From Aureimonas ureilytica DSM 18598 = NBRC 106430 (GTDB taxonomy: Bacteria; Pseudomonadota; Alphaproteobacteria; Rhizobiales; Rhizobiaceae), in contig NZ_ARQE01000003.1 in NCBI RefSeq assembly GCF_000382705.1, positions 372,001 through 436,000 on the forward strand: a stretch of DNA of 64,000 nucleotides. Reading direction: 5' to 3'. The notes under the pieces were generated by a model. The model worked only from the letters and a program-made list of their open reading frames with translations. It was not told the DNA's origin and searched no databases. The position numbers and the translations under genes are program-made. Below are positions 28,681 to 38,231 of the stretch, piece after piece. Each line of letters opens with the position of its first letter. Within the stretch, counting starts at the first letter, position 1.

Positions 28681-29142
28681 GTGTTCATGCGCCGGTTCGC
28701 CTCCCTCCTGATCGTCGCCGCGCTGGCGCTGGGCGCCGCCCCGGCTTTCGCCGAGAAGGCCGGCGGCCTCGACGTGGCGGTGGATCATGCGCGCATCCTC
28801 AAGATCCCACGCGCCGCGGGCACGATTATCATCGGCAATCCCTCGATCGTGGACGTCGCGATCCACGACGCCGAAACGCTGGTTCTGACCGGCCGCTCCT
28901 TCGGCATGACCAATGTCGTCGTGCTCGATGCCGGCGGCGAGGTGGTTCTGGACGACGACGTCACCGTGACCAGCCGCGAGGACCGCTCCGTGCGCGTCTA
29001 CCGGCAGGCGGCGCGAACGACCTATTCCTGCTCACCCCAATGCGAGCCGAAGGTCACGGTGGGCGACGAGGACGGCAGCTTCTCGCAGGCGCTCGGCCAG
29101 TTCCAAAGCCACGAGGCGATGGTGACGACCGGACAGCAGTGA
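28681..29142 (+). CDS. Pilus assembly protein with CpaC N-terminal-like domain only
   Basis: A 153-residue secreted protein. The signal peptide ends at APAFA. The domain LDVAVDHARILKIPRAAGTIIIGNPSIVDVAI...FGMTNVVVLDAGG matches the N-terminal domain found before secretins such as CpaC, but no secretin domain follows. A C-terminal stretch has a Cys pair (YSCSPQCEP). The start is GTG 28681 (GGAG five bases upstream) or ATG 28687. It is divergent from flp and precedes two pseudopilin genes. Similar orphan proteins accompany Tad loci in rhizobia; perhaps it caps or chaperones the secretin. Confidence 0.8.
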   Translation: MFMRRFASLLIVAALALGAAPAFAEKAGGLDVAVDHARILKIPRAAGTIIIGNPSIVDVAIHDAETLVLTGRSFGMTNVVVLDAGGEVVLDDDVTVTSREDRSVRVYRQAARTTYSCSPQCEPKVTVGDEDGSFSQALGQFQSHEAMVTTGQQ

Positions 29143-29269
29143 CGGTTCGAAAACTCCTTTCAAGCTTAATTCGTCCGCAACCAAGCCCGTCTACCGTGCC
29201 GGAAAAGCGCGTGGGGCAAACGGCGTACTCGCGCCTGCGCCGCGCATCGGGGCGCCAAGCGGAGCGAAG

Positions 29270-29821
29270 ATGATCCGAGGCAAAACCACGAGACAGGGGC
29301 CGGAGGGAGCGCGTGACGGCGCGAGGCTTCGGATCGCAAGGCGTTTCGGGCGCGACAGGTCCGGCGCGACGGCCGTGGAATTTGCGATTCTCGCGGTCCC
29401 GTTCCTGTTCCTCCTGTTCGCCACGGTCGAGACCGGCCTCATGTTCATGGGCCAACTGACGCTGGATGGCGGCGTCGAGCAGGTGGCGCGGCTGGTGCGC
29501 ACCGGACAGCTCGACGCCGATCAGATGAAGCCCGAGCCATTCCGCAAGCTGATCTGCGACAAGGTGAAGGTGTTCCTGTCCTGCGACAAGCTGACGATCG
29601 ACCTGCGCAGCTACGACACGTTCGAAGGGATCGACCTGTCCCAGCCCACAGCCGCAGAACTCAACACGACGCGCACGCAGACGGGCGCGGCCAAGACCAT
29701 CATGGCGCTGCGGGTCTACTACCCTTGGGAGCCGATCGCCGACGTCCTCAGCCGCCTGAACGCGACGAACGGCAAGGTGACGCTCGCCAGCGTCACCGCC
29801 TTCCGCACGGAGCCCTACTGA
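29270..29821 (+). CDS. tadE: TadE-like pseudopilin
   Basis: A 183-residue protein with a long basic N-terminus (about 32 residues), then SGATAVEFAILAVPFLFLLFATVETGLMF, the TadE prepilin-like signal with Glu at position 5 after the Gly. The rest is periplasmic and includes two Cys (LICDKVKVFLSCDKL). Probably processed by CpaA and used as a minor pilin or tip component. Its stop shares one base with the next start (TGATG). Confidence 0.85.
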   Translation: MIRGKTTRQGPEGARDGARLRIARRFGRDRSGATAVEFAILAVPFLFLLFATVETGLMFMGQLTLDGGVEQVARLVRTGQLDADQMKPEPFRKLICDKVKVFLSCDKLTIDLRSYDTFEGIDLSQPTAAELNTTRTQTGAAKTIMALRVYYPWEPIADVLSRLNATNGKVTLASVTAFRTEPY

Positions 29822-30372
29822 TGGGCCTCGACACGCTCCGACAGCGCTTCGGCCGGGACAAGGGCGGCGTGGCGGCGGTGGAGTTCGCGCTCGTCGCCCC
29901 GCTCATGCTGCTTCTTTATCTCGGCGCCTCGGAGGCGACGCTCGCCATCACCGCGTCCCGCAAGCTGAAGGCGACCGTCAACGCCACGGCCGATCTGGTG
30001 GCGCAGGATTCCAGCACCAACAAGTCCGAACTCGCCGCCGAACTCGAGATCGCGCGGGCGCTGATGCAGCCGCTGGATTCGGGCAAGGTGAAGCTCGTCG
30101 TGTCCTCCATCCTGATCGACGACAAGGGACAGGCGAAGGTGGACTGGTCGCAGGCGGCGAACGGAGCGACCGCGCGCTCCAAGAACTCGACCTACCCGCT
30201 GCCGCCCCCGCTGATCGGCCAGACCTCGCGGGCCTTCGTGGCCGTGGAGGGAACCTACGATTACACGCCGCTCGTCTCGACGGGCATCCTGCCGAGCATG
30301 ACGATGAACGAAACCGCGCATTACAGCCCCCGCGTCGCCAATGCCGGCGTGCCCTGCACGGACTGCAACTGA
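29821..30372 (+). CDS. TadE/TadF-like pseudopilin
   Basis: A 183-residue protein with [30 protein letters not shown], the TadE/TadF-type signal. The C-terminus has a Cys pair (PCTDC). The ATG at 29821 overlaps the previous stop and fits the domain; a longer frame from 29725 lies inside tadE and is rejected. It is the last gene of the rightward pilus unit. No TadG-like gene with a von Willebrand domain is present in this window. Confidence 0.85.
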   Translation: MGLDTLRQRFGRDKGGVAAVEFALVAPLMLLLYLGASEATLAITASRKLKATVNATADLVAQDSSTNKSELAAELEIARALMQPLDSGKVKLVVSSILIDDKGQAKVDWSQAANGATARSKNSTYPLPPPLIGQTSRAFVAVEGTYDYTPLVSTGILPSMTMNETAHYSPRVANAGVPCTDCN

Positions 30373-30646
30373 CGCCACGCGCGGCACTGCGGCCAGCTCA
30401 CACCGGGATCGAAACCCCGGGTGGAGAAGGGCCAGGAGCGTTTCGGCCTATCGCTGGAAGCGGCGAGCGGGCGATCCGTGGTCCTCCAAGCCGAAGTCTT
30501 CGCGACGCGGCGATCGGCGGACCGATCGGGTCGACCGATCCCGACGGGACCGCTCCCTCACCCGCGCGTCCGGTCACCAGGCAGATAAGCCCCCGCGCTT
30601 TCGCGCGCCGCTTCCTCGTGCGACAAGTCCGGCAAGGAGATCTGCC

Positions 30647-31840
30647 ATGACCCGCGCCGTTCTGATCGTTCTGGATTCCTTCGGCATCGGAGGCGCCGCG
30701 GACGCGAGCGCCTTCGGCGACGAGGGCGCCGACACGTTCGGCCATATCCTGGAGGCCGCCGAGCGCGGCGAGGCCGACCGGGCCGGCCTGCGCGCGGGGC
30801 CGCTGCGCCTGCCGCACATGGAACGGCTCGGCCTGTTCCACGCGGCCGGGCGGGCGCGAGCCGGCGAGCCGGCGGGCCTCTGGGGATCGGCCGCCGAGGT
30901 CAGCCGGGGCAAGGACACGCCGTCGGGTCACTGGGAAATCGCGGGCGTTCCGGTTCTCTTCGACTGGGGCTATTTCCCCCGAACGATCCCTTGTTTCCCG
31001 CCCGAGCTGATCGCAGAGATCGTCGACGACACGGGCATTCCCGGCATTCTGGGCGATTGCCACGCGTCGGGCACCGAGATCATCGAGCGCCTGGGCGAGG
31101 AGAGCCTTCGCTCGGGCAAGCCGATCGTCTACACGTCGAGCGACAGCGTGTTGCAGATCGCAGCCCACGAGACGCATTTCGGCCTAGACCGGCTTTATGA
31201 ACTTTGCTTGGCCGCGCGCCGCCATGTCGATCCCCTGAATATCGGCCGCGTCATCGCGCGGCCCTTCACGGGCGAGACGCGGGAGAGCTTCCGCCGCACG
31301 GCCAACCGGCGCGACTATTCCGTGCCGCCGCCCGAAGCGACCGTGCTCGACCGCGCCGTGGCCGCCGACCGCCGCGTCATCGGCATCGGCAAGATCGGCG
31401 ACATCTTCGCCCATCAGGGCGTCAGCGAGGTACGCAAGGGCGACGGCAACATGGCCCTGTTCGACGCGATGCTCGGCGCGGTTCGCGATGCCCGCGACGG
31501 CGATCTCGTCTTCGCCAATTTCGTCGATTTCGACATGATCTACGGCCACCGCCGCGACGTGCCGGGCTATGCGGCGGCGCTGGAGGCCTTCGACGCGCGC
31601 CTGCCCGAGCTGGAAGCCGCGCTGCGGCCGGGCGATCTCGCGATCCTCACCGCCGACCATGGCTGCGATCCGACCTATCCCGGCACCGACCACACGCGCG
31701 AGCATGTGCCGATCCTCGGCTTCGGGCCGGGCCTTGAGCCCCGCGCCATCGGCCTTCGATCGAGCTTTGCCGATATCGGCGAAAGCGTCGCCGCCCATCT
31801 CGGCCTTGCCGCCGGCCCGCATGGAAGGAGCTTCCTGTGA
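30647..31840 (+). CDS. deoB: Phosphopentomutase
   Basis: A 397-residue Mn-dependent enzyme that interconverts (deoxy)ribose 1- and 5-phosphates, linking nucleoside phosphorolysis with central metabolism. The alkaline phosphatase-like metal sites are seen in [20 protein letters not shown] (phospho-Thr region), [39 protein letters not shown] (30634-30639) precedes ATG 30647. The 274-bp gap upstream contains a dyad CGATCGG/CCGATCG (30511-30528) that could be an operator. It overlaps add by 4 bp (GTGA). Confidence 0.95.
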   Translation: MTRAVLIVLDSFGIGGAADASAFGDEGADTFGHILEAAERGEADRAGLRAGPLRLPHMERLGLFHAAGRARAGEPAGLWGSAAEVSRGKDTPSGHWEIAGVPVLFDWGYFPRTIPCFPPELIAEIVDDTGIPGILGDCHASGTEIIERLGEESLRSGKPIVYTSSDSVLQIAAHETHFGLDRLYELCLAARRHVDPLNIGRVIARPFTGETRESFRRTANRRDYSVPPPEATVLDRAVAADRRVIGIGKIGDIFAHQGVSEVRKGDGNMALFDAMLGAVRDARDGDLVFANFVDFDMIYGHRRDVPGYAAALEAFDARLPELEAALRPGDLAILTADHGCDPTYPGTDHTREHVPILGFGPGLEPRAIGLRSSFADIGESVAAHLGLAAGPHGRSFL

Positions 31841-32853
31841 TCGCATCCTCCACCGATGCCCGCTTCCCGCTGGCCGAGCTTCACGCCCATGTCGAGGGCA
31901 CGCTGGAGCCGGGTTTCGCGCGCGAACTGGCGCAGCGCGAGGGCGTCGATCTCGGCACTTTTGCGGAAGGTGAGACCTATCGCTGGGAGGGCTTTTCCGG
32001 CTTTCTCGCGGCCTATGACCGAGCGGCCGCGCTTCTGCGCCGGCCGGAGGATTACCGCCGCCTCGCCCGCGATTACCTGACGCGCATCGCGGCCGATGGC
32101 GCGATCTACAGCGAGCTGACCATCTCGCCCGACCATGCGCGGGCAAGCGGCCTGTCGCCTGAGACCTATCTCGATGCCCTCGCCCAAGGCGCGAAGGACG
32201 CGGAACAGGCGAGCGGCATCACCTGCCGCTTTCTCGTGGTCGGCGTGCGCCATCTCGGCCCCGAGGCGGTGGAGGACGCCGCGCGCTTTGCCGCTGGTGC
32301 GGCCGGCGTCACCGGCTTCGGCATGGCCGGGGACGAACGGCTGCACCGGCCGCGCGATTTTGCCCGCGCCTTTCGCATCGCCGCCGAGGCCGGGCTCGGC
32401 CTCACCGCCCATGCCGGCGAGTTCGCGGGCGCCGAAGGCGTGCGTGAGACGCTGGATGAGCTGAAGGTCACGCGCATCGGACATGGCGTGCGGTCGATCG
32501 AGGACGCGGACCTCCTGAAGCGCCTGCGCGACGAGGCGATCACGCTCGAGGTCTGCCCCGGCTCCAACCTCTCGCTCGGCGTCTATCCCGATGCGGCGTC
32601 CCATCCCCTCAAGCGCCTGCGCGAGGCCGGGCTGCGGCTGACGGTCAATTCCGACGATCCGCCCTTTTTCGGCACCGATCTTGCCCGCGAATACGCCTTT
32701 GCGGCCGCAGCCGGCTTCGGTCCGGCGGAGCGGCTGGCGCTGACGCGCAATGCGATCGAGGCGGCCTTCGTGGACGAGGCGACGCGCCGGCGCTTGTTCG
32801 ATCTGTTGACGGTTCGCGCCCTCGCGCTTGGCGCGCCGGCCTCGACGCAATAG
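31837..32853 (+). CDS. add: Adenosine deaminase
   Basis: A 338-residue zinc hydrolase converting (deoxy)adenosine to (deoxy)inosine. Metal ligands and catalytic residues appear as [23 protein letters not shown] and [10 protein letters not shown]. The start is GTG 31837, overlapping the deoB stop, with AAGGAG at 31825-31830 six bases before it. It channels adenosine to the purine nucleoside phosphorylase coded in the opposite operon. Confidence 0.93.
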   Translation: MIASSTDARFPLAELHAHVEGTLEPGFARELAQREGVDLGTFAEGETYRWEGFSGFLAAYDRAAALLRRPEDYRRLARDYLTRIAADGAIYSELTISPDHARASGLSPETYLDALAQGAKDAEQASGITCRFLVVGVRHLGPEAVEDAARFAAGAAGVTGFGMAGDERLHRPRDFARAFRIAAEAGLGLTAHAGEFAGAEGVRETLDELKVTRIGHGVRSIEDADLLKRLRDEAITLEVCPGSNLSLGVYPDAASHPLKRLREAGLRLTVNSDDPPFFGTDLAREYAFAAAAGFGPAERLALTRNAIEAAFVDEATRRRLFDLLTVRALALGAPASTQ

Positions 32854-32891
32854 ACCTGTTCCACGAACGAACAGCCATAAGAGGTTTCCGC

Positions 32892-33521
32892 ATGGACGGC
32901 GTCACCGTCATCGACCATCCGCTCGTGCAGCACAAGCTGACCCTGATGCGCAAGAAGGAGACCTCGACGGCGAGCTTCCGCCGGCTCCTGCGCGAGATCT
33001 CGACGCTTCTGTGCTACGAGGTGACGCGCGATCTCGACCTGACCACGACCCGCATCGAAACGCCGATGCAGGAAATGGACGCGCCGATCCTGGAGGGCAA
33101 GAAGCTCGTCTTCGCCTCCATCCTGCGCGCCGGCAACGGGCTTCTGGAAGGGATGCTCGACCTCGTGCCGGCCGCCCGCGTCGCCCATATCGGCATGTAC
33201 CGGGACCACGACACGCTGCAGCCAGTGGAATACTATTTCAAGGCGCCCGAAGACCTCGCCAACCGCCTGATCATCGTGGTGGACCCGATGCTCGCGACCG
33301 CCAATTCCGCCACCGCCGCCATGGAGAAGCTGAAGGAGCGCGGGGCGAAGAACATCCGCTTCCTCTGCCTCCTCGCCTCGCCGGAAGGCATCCAGCGCTT
33401 CCGCGACGCCCACCCCGACATTCCCGTCTTCACCGCCTCGATCGACGAGGGGCTGAACGAGAAGGGCTACATCATGCCGGGCCTCGGCGACGCGGGCGAC
33501 CGCATGTACGGCACGAAATAA
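32892..33521 (+). CDS. upp: Uracil phosphoribosyltransferase
   Basis: A 209-residue enzyme making UMP from uracil and PRPP. The PRPP loop is [14 protein letters not shown], and the uracil-binding C-terminal part is [17 protein letters not shown]. Length and motifs are standard. It is 38 bp after add; that gap contains a CTGTTC/GAACAG dyad (32856-32874) and AGAGG before the ATG. It completes the deoB-add-upp salvage unit, which ends at the hairpin at 33552-33590. Confidence 0.95.
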   Translation: MDGVTVIDHPLVQHKLTLMRKKETSTASFRRLLREISTLLCYEVTRDLDLTTTRIETPMQEMDAPILEGKKLVFASILRAGNGLLEGMLDLVPAARVAHIGMYRDHDTLQPVEYYFKAPEDLANRLIIVVDPMLATANSATAAMEKLKERGAKNIRFLCLLASPEGIQRFRDAHPDIPVFTASIDEGLNEKGYIMPGLGDAGDRMYGTK

Positions 33522-33551
33522 GCGACCCCGCGCCCAAGGCGCGAACAGGAT

Positions 33552-33590
33552 CGGAACGGCCCGGATGGCGCGCCCGTCCGGGCCGTTCCG
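33552..33590 (+). terminator. Hairpin after upp
   Basis: CGGAACGGCCCGGA / TCCGGGCCGTTCCG, a perfect 14-bp stem with an 11-nt loop, 30 bp after the upp stop. The T run is poor (CGTTTG), so termination may be partial. Confidence 0.65.
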
Positions 33591-33701
33591 CGTTTGATGG
33601 CCAGCAAGGCTGGCGTGGCGATCCTTGGCCAGCAAAACACCTCGGGAACCGGCGGGGCGAGGCGGGATTAACCTTTTCGATCAACGAAAAGGAGCGATCC
33701 C

Positions 33702-33890
33702 ATGTCCTCCAAATCCCCGCCGATCCCGGCCGAGAATCTGAGCCCGAAGGGACCGGGCGACCACGAGACCCACAAGGGCGACGCGAGCGCCAAGGGCGCC
33801 CATGCCTCGCCCGGCAATCTCGACACGCAAGGCCGCCAGGGCAACATCCACCAGAACACGACCCATCAGGGTCACCAGCAGGACCGCTAG
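33702..33890 (+). CDS. Small hydrophilic protein of unknown function
   Basis: A 62-residue protein rich in Gly, His, Gln, Lys and Pro, without hydrophobic segments or Cys. It looks intrinsically disordered (GDHETHKGDASAKGAHASPGN...GRQGNIHQNTTHQGHQQDR). AAGGAG lies 11 bp before the ATG. It resembles short stress-related proteins often seen in Rhizobiales, but I do not recognise a named family. It is paired with a similar gene 2 bp downstream. Confidence 0.6.
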   Translation: MSSKSPPIPAENLSPKGPGDHETHKGDASAKGAHASPGNLDTQGRQGNIHQNTTHQGHQQDR

Positions 33891-33892
33891 CC

Positions 33893-34093
33893 ATGTCCAG
33901 TTCCTCCAAGACGGACAGCGCCAACCGCCACCATGGCGGCCCCGGCTCCAGCCACCAGCGCTCCGACCGGCCGGACCCGACAGAAGGGCGCGGCCCCAAG
34001 CCCGGCGAGCCGACCAACGGCCCGCAGGCACGGGTGTCGGGCGGGGGCGGCGAACAGGACAGCCACCACACGCACGACGCCAAGCTGAAATAG
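33893..34093 (+). CDS. Small hydrophilic protein of unknown function, partner of preceding gene
   Basis: A 66-residue, low-complexity, disordered protein (Ser, His, Gly, Pro-rich; ends HHTHDAKLK). It begins 2 bp after the previous stop, probably by translational coupling, and a strong terminator follows it. Composition is like its neighbour, suggesting a functional pair, for example in desiccation or osmotic stress; that is inference only. Confidence 0.5.
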   Translation: MSSSSKTDSANRHHGGPGSSHQRSDRPDPTEGRGPKPGEPTNGPQARVSGGGGEQDSHHTHDAKLK

Positions 34094-34115
34094 CGGCCGC
34101 TCGCGGTCGAAAGGA

Positions 34116-34142
34116 AAAGGCCCGCCTCGCGCGGGCCTTTTT
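34116..34142 (+). terminator. Strong intrinsic terminator
   Basis: AAAGGCCCGC (34116-34125), loop CTCGC, GCGGGCCTTT (34131-34140), then TT. It ends the two-gene unit of small hydrophilic proteins. Confidence 0.9.
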
Positions 34143-34442
34143 CGTTTGCGGGCGAACGCACGAGATCGGCGGCCTCCGCGCTTTGGAACGCGCGAGGCGC
34201 AAAGCTCCGTCGATGTGCGGTCGTCATCAGCCGAGCCTTCGCGCCGGTCCTCGCGGACGCGCGGCGCCACACTGGCTTGCGCCGAGGCGAGCGGCGGACG
34301 GACGAAAGCCGCTCACGGGCAGACTCCCGCCCACCCCTTAACCATCACGCCGAGCAGGCCCGGCCACCCCAAGCCTTCGTTCACCATTTGCCGCCAAGCT
34401 GGCGCGACGCGTCTTCCGTTCGCCGTCCAGGACCTTTGCTTC
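34143..34442 (+). other. Gene-free stretch before the aspartic protease gene
   Basis: About 300 bp without a supported gene. An open frame continues upstream from the protease start, but its translation is Arg/Ala-rich and lacks a ribosome site. The only visible feature is CCTTAACC near 34337. The promoter of the protease gene must lie here. Confidence 0.4.
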
Positions 34443-34973
34443 ATGACCCGGCTCCTCGGCTTCGCCGTCTTCGCCTCGATCGTCGCGCTGGCCTTTCCCT
34501 CCGTGTTCGAGAAATACCGCACGGCCCTGCAGACGGGCGAAAGCGAGCAGGTGACGCCGCCGGCCAGGGTGGTGGAGGCCGCCCTCCCCGCGCCGGCCAC
34601 CGGGCGCAGCCTGCAGCTTCGCGCCGGCCCGGACGGGCATTTCCGCACCGAGGCCCGTTTCGAGGGGCGGAGCGAACCCGTGCTCGTGGATACGGGCGCG
34701 ACCTATGTGGCGCTCAGCGAGCGCACGGCGCGCCGGCTCGGCATCCGCGTCGCGCCGGACGCCTTCACGAGCGTCGCGCAGACCGCCAACGGGCCCATGC
34801 CCGTCGCCCGCGCCAAGGCCTCGCGCATCGCGATCGGCCCGGTGGAACTGCGCGATGTGGACGTGGTGGTCGCCAAGGGCGAGGCCCTGTCCTCCACGCT
34901 TCTCGGCATGAGCTTTCTCGGTCGCCTGAAGAGCTTTTCGGTCACCGGCGACACGCTGACGCTGGTGCCCTGA
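34443..34973 (+). CDS. Membrane-anchored retropepsin-like aspartic protease (TIGR02281 type)
   Basis: A 176-residue protein with one N-terminal membrane helix (LLGFAVFASIVALAFPSVF) and a retropepsin-like domain. The active-site triplet is in VLVDTGATYVALSE, and the second conserved part is STLLGMSFLGRLKSFSV. The family is widespread in alphaproteobacteria; the substrate is unknown. The domain faces the periplasm if the helix is a signal anchor. Its stop lies 3 bp from the stop of convergent deoA. Confidence 0.85.
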   Translation: MTRLLGFAVFASIVALAFPSVFEKYRTALQTGESEQVTPPARVVEAALPAPATGRSLQLRAGPDGHFRTEARFEGRSEPVLVDTGATYVALSERTARRLGIRVAPDAFTSVAQTANGPMPVARAKASRIAIGPVELRDVDVVVAKGEALSSTLLGMSFLGRLKSFSVTGDTLTLVP

Positions 34974-34976
34974 GCG

Positions 34977-36287
34977 CTAGCCGATCCGGTCGATCACGTC
35001 ACGGCGATCCGGCGCCGCGTCCCCGATCGTGACACTGGCGAGAACCTGCGCCACGGCGCGCTCGGCCGCAGCCTCGCTGCGGGCATGAACGAAGCCGAGC
35101 GGATCGCCCGCCTGAACTGAAGTTCCGAGCGGCGCGATGGCGGACAGGCCGACGGCCGGGTCGATCGCCTCGCCCGGCACGCTGCGCCCGCCGCCGAGTT
35201 GCACCACGGCGAGCCCCAGCGCGCGCGTGTCCATCGCCGCAACCGTGCCGGCCGAGGGCGCGGGAACCGGGCGCAGGACGGGCGCGGCCGGCAGATAGGC
35301 GTTCATGCGCTCCACGAAATCAACGGGACCACCCAGTCCGGCCACCATCGCGCCGAAGCGCTCCAGCGCCGCGCCGCTCGCCAGCGCGCGGGTCGCCAGA
35401 GCCTCGCCCTCATCGGCGCTTCCGGCAAGCCCCGCTTGGACCAAAGCCTCGGCGCAAAGCGCCAACGTGACCCGGTGCAGCCGCGTGCCGGCGCTTTCGC
35501 CCTTCAGGAAGCGAACGGCGTTGGCGACTTCCAGCGCATTGCCGGCCTCAGCCGCCAGCGGCTGGCTCATATCGGTGAGCAGCGCGCTGCATGGCAGGCC
35601 AGCCCCGTTGGCGACATCCACCAGCGCTTGGGCGAGCGCACGCGCATCCGCCTCATCCGCCATGAAGGCGCCCGAGCCCGTCTTCACGTCGAGAACGAGG
35701 CTCTGGAGGCCGGCCGCGAGCTTCTTCGACAGGATGGAGGCGACGATGAGCGGCGTCGATTCCACGGTGGCCGTCGTGTCGCGCACGGCATAGATGCGCC
35801 CGTCCGCCGGGGCGAGGCGCGCCGTCTGGCCGACGATCGCGCAGCCGACTTGCCTGACCACGGCGCGGAAGCGCTCCGGCTCGGGCGTCACCGTGTAGCC
35901 CGGAATGGCTTCCAGCTTGTCCAGCGTGCCGCCGGTATGGCCGAGGGCTCGGCCGGAGATCATCGGCACCGCCGCGCCGCAGGCGGCCAGGATCGGCGCC
36001 AGCATGAGCGAGACATTGTCGCCGACGCCGCCGGTGGAATGCTTGTCGGCGAGCGGGCGCTCCAGAAAGCGCCAGTCGAGCACATCGCCGGAATCGCGCA
36101 TGGCGAGCGTCAGCGCGACCGTCTCCGCCCGCTCCATGTCGCGCAGGAAGATCGCCATGCAAAGCGCGGCAATCTGCGCGTCGGGAATCGCGCCCTCACC
36201 GATACCGCGCACGAAATCCGCGATGTCGGCAGCGTCCAGCGCCAGCCCGTCGCGTTTGGCGCGAATGATCTCGGCAGGCAGGCGCAT
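34977..36287 (-). CDS. deoA: Thymidine phosphorylase
   Basis: A 436-residue enzyme that phosphorolyses thymidine or deoxyuridine to base and deoxyribose 1-phosphate. Signature regions are DKHSTGGVGDNVS, SGRALGHTGGTLDKLEAIPGY and LVLDVKTGSGAFM. ATG 36287 overlaps the deoC stop (TGATG); a TTG one codon upstream is possible. It is the final gene of the eight-gene nucleoside uptake and breakdown operon. Confidence 0.95.
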   Translation of the reverse strand: MRLPAEIIRAKRDGLALDAADIADFVRGIGEGAIPDAQIAALCMAIFLRDMERAETVALTLAMRDSGDVLDWRFLERPLADKHSTGGVGDNVSLMLAPILAACGAAVPMISGRALGHTGGTLDKLEAIPGYTVTPEPERFRAVVRQVGCAIVGQTARLAPADGRIYAVRDTTATVESTPLIVASILSKKLAAGLQSLVLDVKTGSGAFMADEADARALAQALVDVANGAGLPCSALLTDMSQPLAAEAGNALEVANAVRFLKGESAGTRLHRVTLALCAEALVQAGLAGSADEGEALATRALASGAALERFGAMVAGLGGPVDFVERMNAYLPAAPVLRPVPAPSAGTVAAMDTRALGLAVVQLGGGRSVPGEAIDPAVGLSAIAPLGTSVQAGDPLGFVHARSEAAAERAVAQVLASVTIGDAAPDRRDVIDRIG

Positions 36288-37042
36288 CAATAGCCGCTCG
36301 TCTCGCCGCCCCGCCCGGCACCGCCGGCGACCGCCAGAAGGTCGGTCAGGACGCCGGACGCGCCGAGCCGGAAGCGGTCAGGCACCGCCCATCCCGCGCC
36401 GCAGACTTCCTCCGCCATGTCGCGATAGAGCTTGGCGTCCTCGAACGTCTTGATACCGCCGGACGGCTTGAAGCCGACCGTGCCGCCGTGGTCGGCGATG
36501 GCCTGAAGCAGGATGCGGGCGGCCTCGGGGGTGGCGCTGACCGGCACCTTGCCGGTCGAGGTCTTCAGGAAATCCGCTCCGCCCTTGAGCGCGGCTTCGC
36601 AGGCTGAAAGGATCAGGTCGGGGTCGACGAGTTCCCCCGTCTCCAGAATGGCCTTCAGCCGAGCCGAACCGGCTGCCGCCTTCACCGCGCGCACCTGATC
36701 TTCCACGAAGGCCGGGTCGGCGGCCACGCGGCGATAGGCGATCACGAGATCGATCTCGTCCGCTCCGTCAGTTACGGCTTGGCGCGTCTCGGCCAGTGTC
36801 GCTTCCACGTCCTCGCCCCCGGCCGGAAAGTTCACGACCGTCGCGAGGTGGATGCTTTCGGGCAGAATCGCGCGCGCCTCAGCCACGAAGCGCGGCCAGA
36901 TGCAGATGGCCGCGACATCGCCTTCAGGCGTCCGCGCTCGCTTCACCAGCGCCTCGATATCGGCCGAGGTGCAGTCCTCGTTGAGATTGGTGAGGTCGAG
37001 CGAGGCGATCAGCCGGCGTGCGTCGTCTGCGCGATCCCTCAT
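36287..37042 (-). CDS. deoC: Deoxyribose-phosphate aldolase
   Basis: A 251-residue class I aldolase splitting deoxyribose 5-phosphate into acetaldehyde and glyceraldehyde 3-phosphate. The Schiff-base Lys is in GADFLKTSTG, and the second catalytic Lys in VGFKPSGGIK. The ATG at 37040-37042 overlaps the punA stop by 4 bp. It completes the deoxynucleoside pathway started by punA/deoA and deoB. Confidence 0.95.
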   Translation of the reverse strand: MRDRADDARRLIASLDLTNLNEDCTSADIEALVKRARTPEGDVAAICIWPRFVAEARAILPESIHLATVVNFPAGGEDVEATLAETRQAVTDGADEIDLVIAYRRVAADPAFVEDQVRAVKAAAGSARLKAILETGELVDPDLILSACEAALKGGADFLKTSTGKVPVSATPEAARILLQAIADHGGTVGFKPSGGIKTFEDAKLYRDMAEEVCGAGWAVPDRFRLGASGVLTDLLAVAGGAGRGGETSGY

Positions 37043-37839
37043 AGGGCGAACTCCGGCAGGGCGTGGGCGAGGATGCGGGCGAGCTTGGCGCCGCCGATCG
37101 GCGCCATGTCCTTGGTTTCCGTGTGGCTGAGTTCCGCGCCCGTCATGCCCGCGCCGAAATTGGTGACGACGGAGGCGCCGACGACGCGCAGGCCCAGAAA
37201 GCGTCCGAGGATGGTTTCCGGCACGGTGGACATGCCCACCGCATCCGCGCCCAGGACCCGCGCCATGCGGATTTCGGCCGGCGTCTCGAAGGAGGGGCCG
37301 GAGAACCACATATAGACGCCGCGGTGCAGCGCTTCCTCCGCCTTGATGGCGCCGCGCAGCATGGCCTCGCGCAGCTGCGGATCATAGGCCGAGGTCATGC
37401 CGACGAAGCGCGCGTCGGTCGGCTCCCCGATCAGCGGATTGGCCCCGGAAAAGGCGATGTGATCGTCGATCAGCATGACCTCGCCCGGCGCGATCGCGGG
37501 GTTCACCGAGCCGGCGGCGTTGGTGAGGCACAGGATCTCGACGCCGACCGCCTTCAGGGCTTCGAGCGCCGGGCGCATGGCGGCCGCGTTGCCGGCCTCG
37601 TAGTAATGAATGCGGCCCGACAGGATCAGGACATCGACGCCCGCCAGCCAGCCCGAGACCACCTCGCCCGCATGGCCCGACACGGCCGAGACGGGAAAGC
37701 CCGGCAGGTCGCGATAGGGGATGTGATGGGCGTCCTCGACCTCGCGCACGAGCGCGCCGAGGCCGGAGCCGAGAACCAGCGCGACACGCGGCCGGCGCGC
37801 GCCGAGCCGATCCCGCAGGGCTTCGCCGGCCGCGCTCAC
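37039..37839 (-). CDS. punA: Purine nucleoside phosphorylase
   Basis: A 266-residue trimeric-type purine nucleoside phosphorylase. The phosphate and purine sites appear as VLGSGLGALV, SGHAGEVVSG, GRIHYYEAG, LTNAAGSVNP and GMSTVPE. The start is GTG 37839, overlapping the cdd stop (GTGA); the longer frame upstream is antisense-type sequence through cdd. It accepts the inosine made by Add. Confidence 0.92.
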   Translation of the reverse strand: MSAAGEALRDRLGARRPRVALVLGSGLGALVREVEDAHHIPYRDLPGFPVSAVSGHAGEVVSGWLAGVDVLILSGRIHYYEAGNAAAMRPALEALKAVGVEILCLTNAAGSVNPAIAPGEVMLIDDHIAFSGANPLIGEPTDARFVGMTSAYDPQLREAMLRGAIKAEEALHRGVYMWFSGPSFETPAEIRMARVLGADAVGMSTVPETILGRFLGLRVVGASVVTNFGAGMTGAELSHTETKDMAPIGGAKLARILAHALPEFAL

Positions 37840-38231
37840 GAGACGGCATCCGTCGGAAAGGCCTTGGGCAGGAGTTCGCCCATCAGCATGGTTTCCACGA
37901 CACCCTCCGCCGCGTCGCAGAGGAAGACGCGCGTTTCGGCGCTGGCGAACTCCGCGATGCGCTGGCGGCAGCCCCCGCAGGGCGAGCAGGCGCGCAGCCG
38001 CTCGGCGACGACCGCGATCTCGGCGATCCGCCCGCCGCCGTCCATCACCATATGGGCGATGGCCGTCGTCTCGGCGCACCAGCCTTCGGGAAAGCTCACG
38101 ACCTCGATATTGCAGCCGCTATAGATGCGCCCGTCCTCGGTGCGCAGGGCCGCGCCGACGGGAAAGTTGGAATAGGGCGCGTGGCACTTCCGCATGGCCG
38201 AGCGCGCCTTGAGGAACAGGTCTTCCGACAT
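37836..38231 (-). CDS. cdd: Cytidine deaminase
   Basis: A 131-residue homotetrameric-type zinc enzyme, cytidine to uridine. The active-site motif is WCAETTAIAHM with the proton-shuttle Glu, and the zinc Cys pair is CSPCGGCRQ. Its ATG shares a base with the stop of the upstream permease gene. Confidence 0.95.
   Translation of the reverse strand: MSEDLFLKARSAMRKCHAPYSNFPVGAALRTEDGRIYSGCNIEVVSFPEGWCAETTAIAHMVMDGGGRIAEIAVVAERLRACSPCGGCRQRIAEFASAETRVFLCDAAEGVVETMLMGELLPKAFPTDAVS

Noticed and set aside
30511-30540. CCGATCGG palindromes upstream of deoB, also found in the 35-bp leader repeats of the BMP gene
   Set aside because: A shared operator was considered, but the same 8-mer also occurs at unrelated places (for example near 19553 and 60743), so chance in GC-rich DNA explains it.
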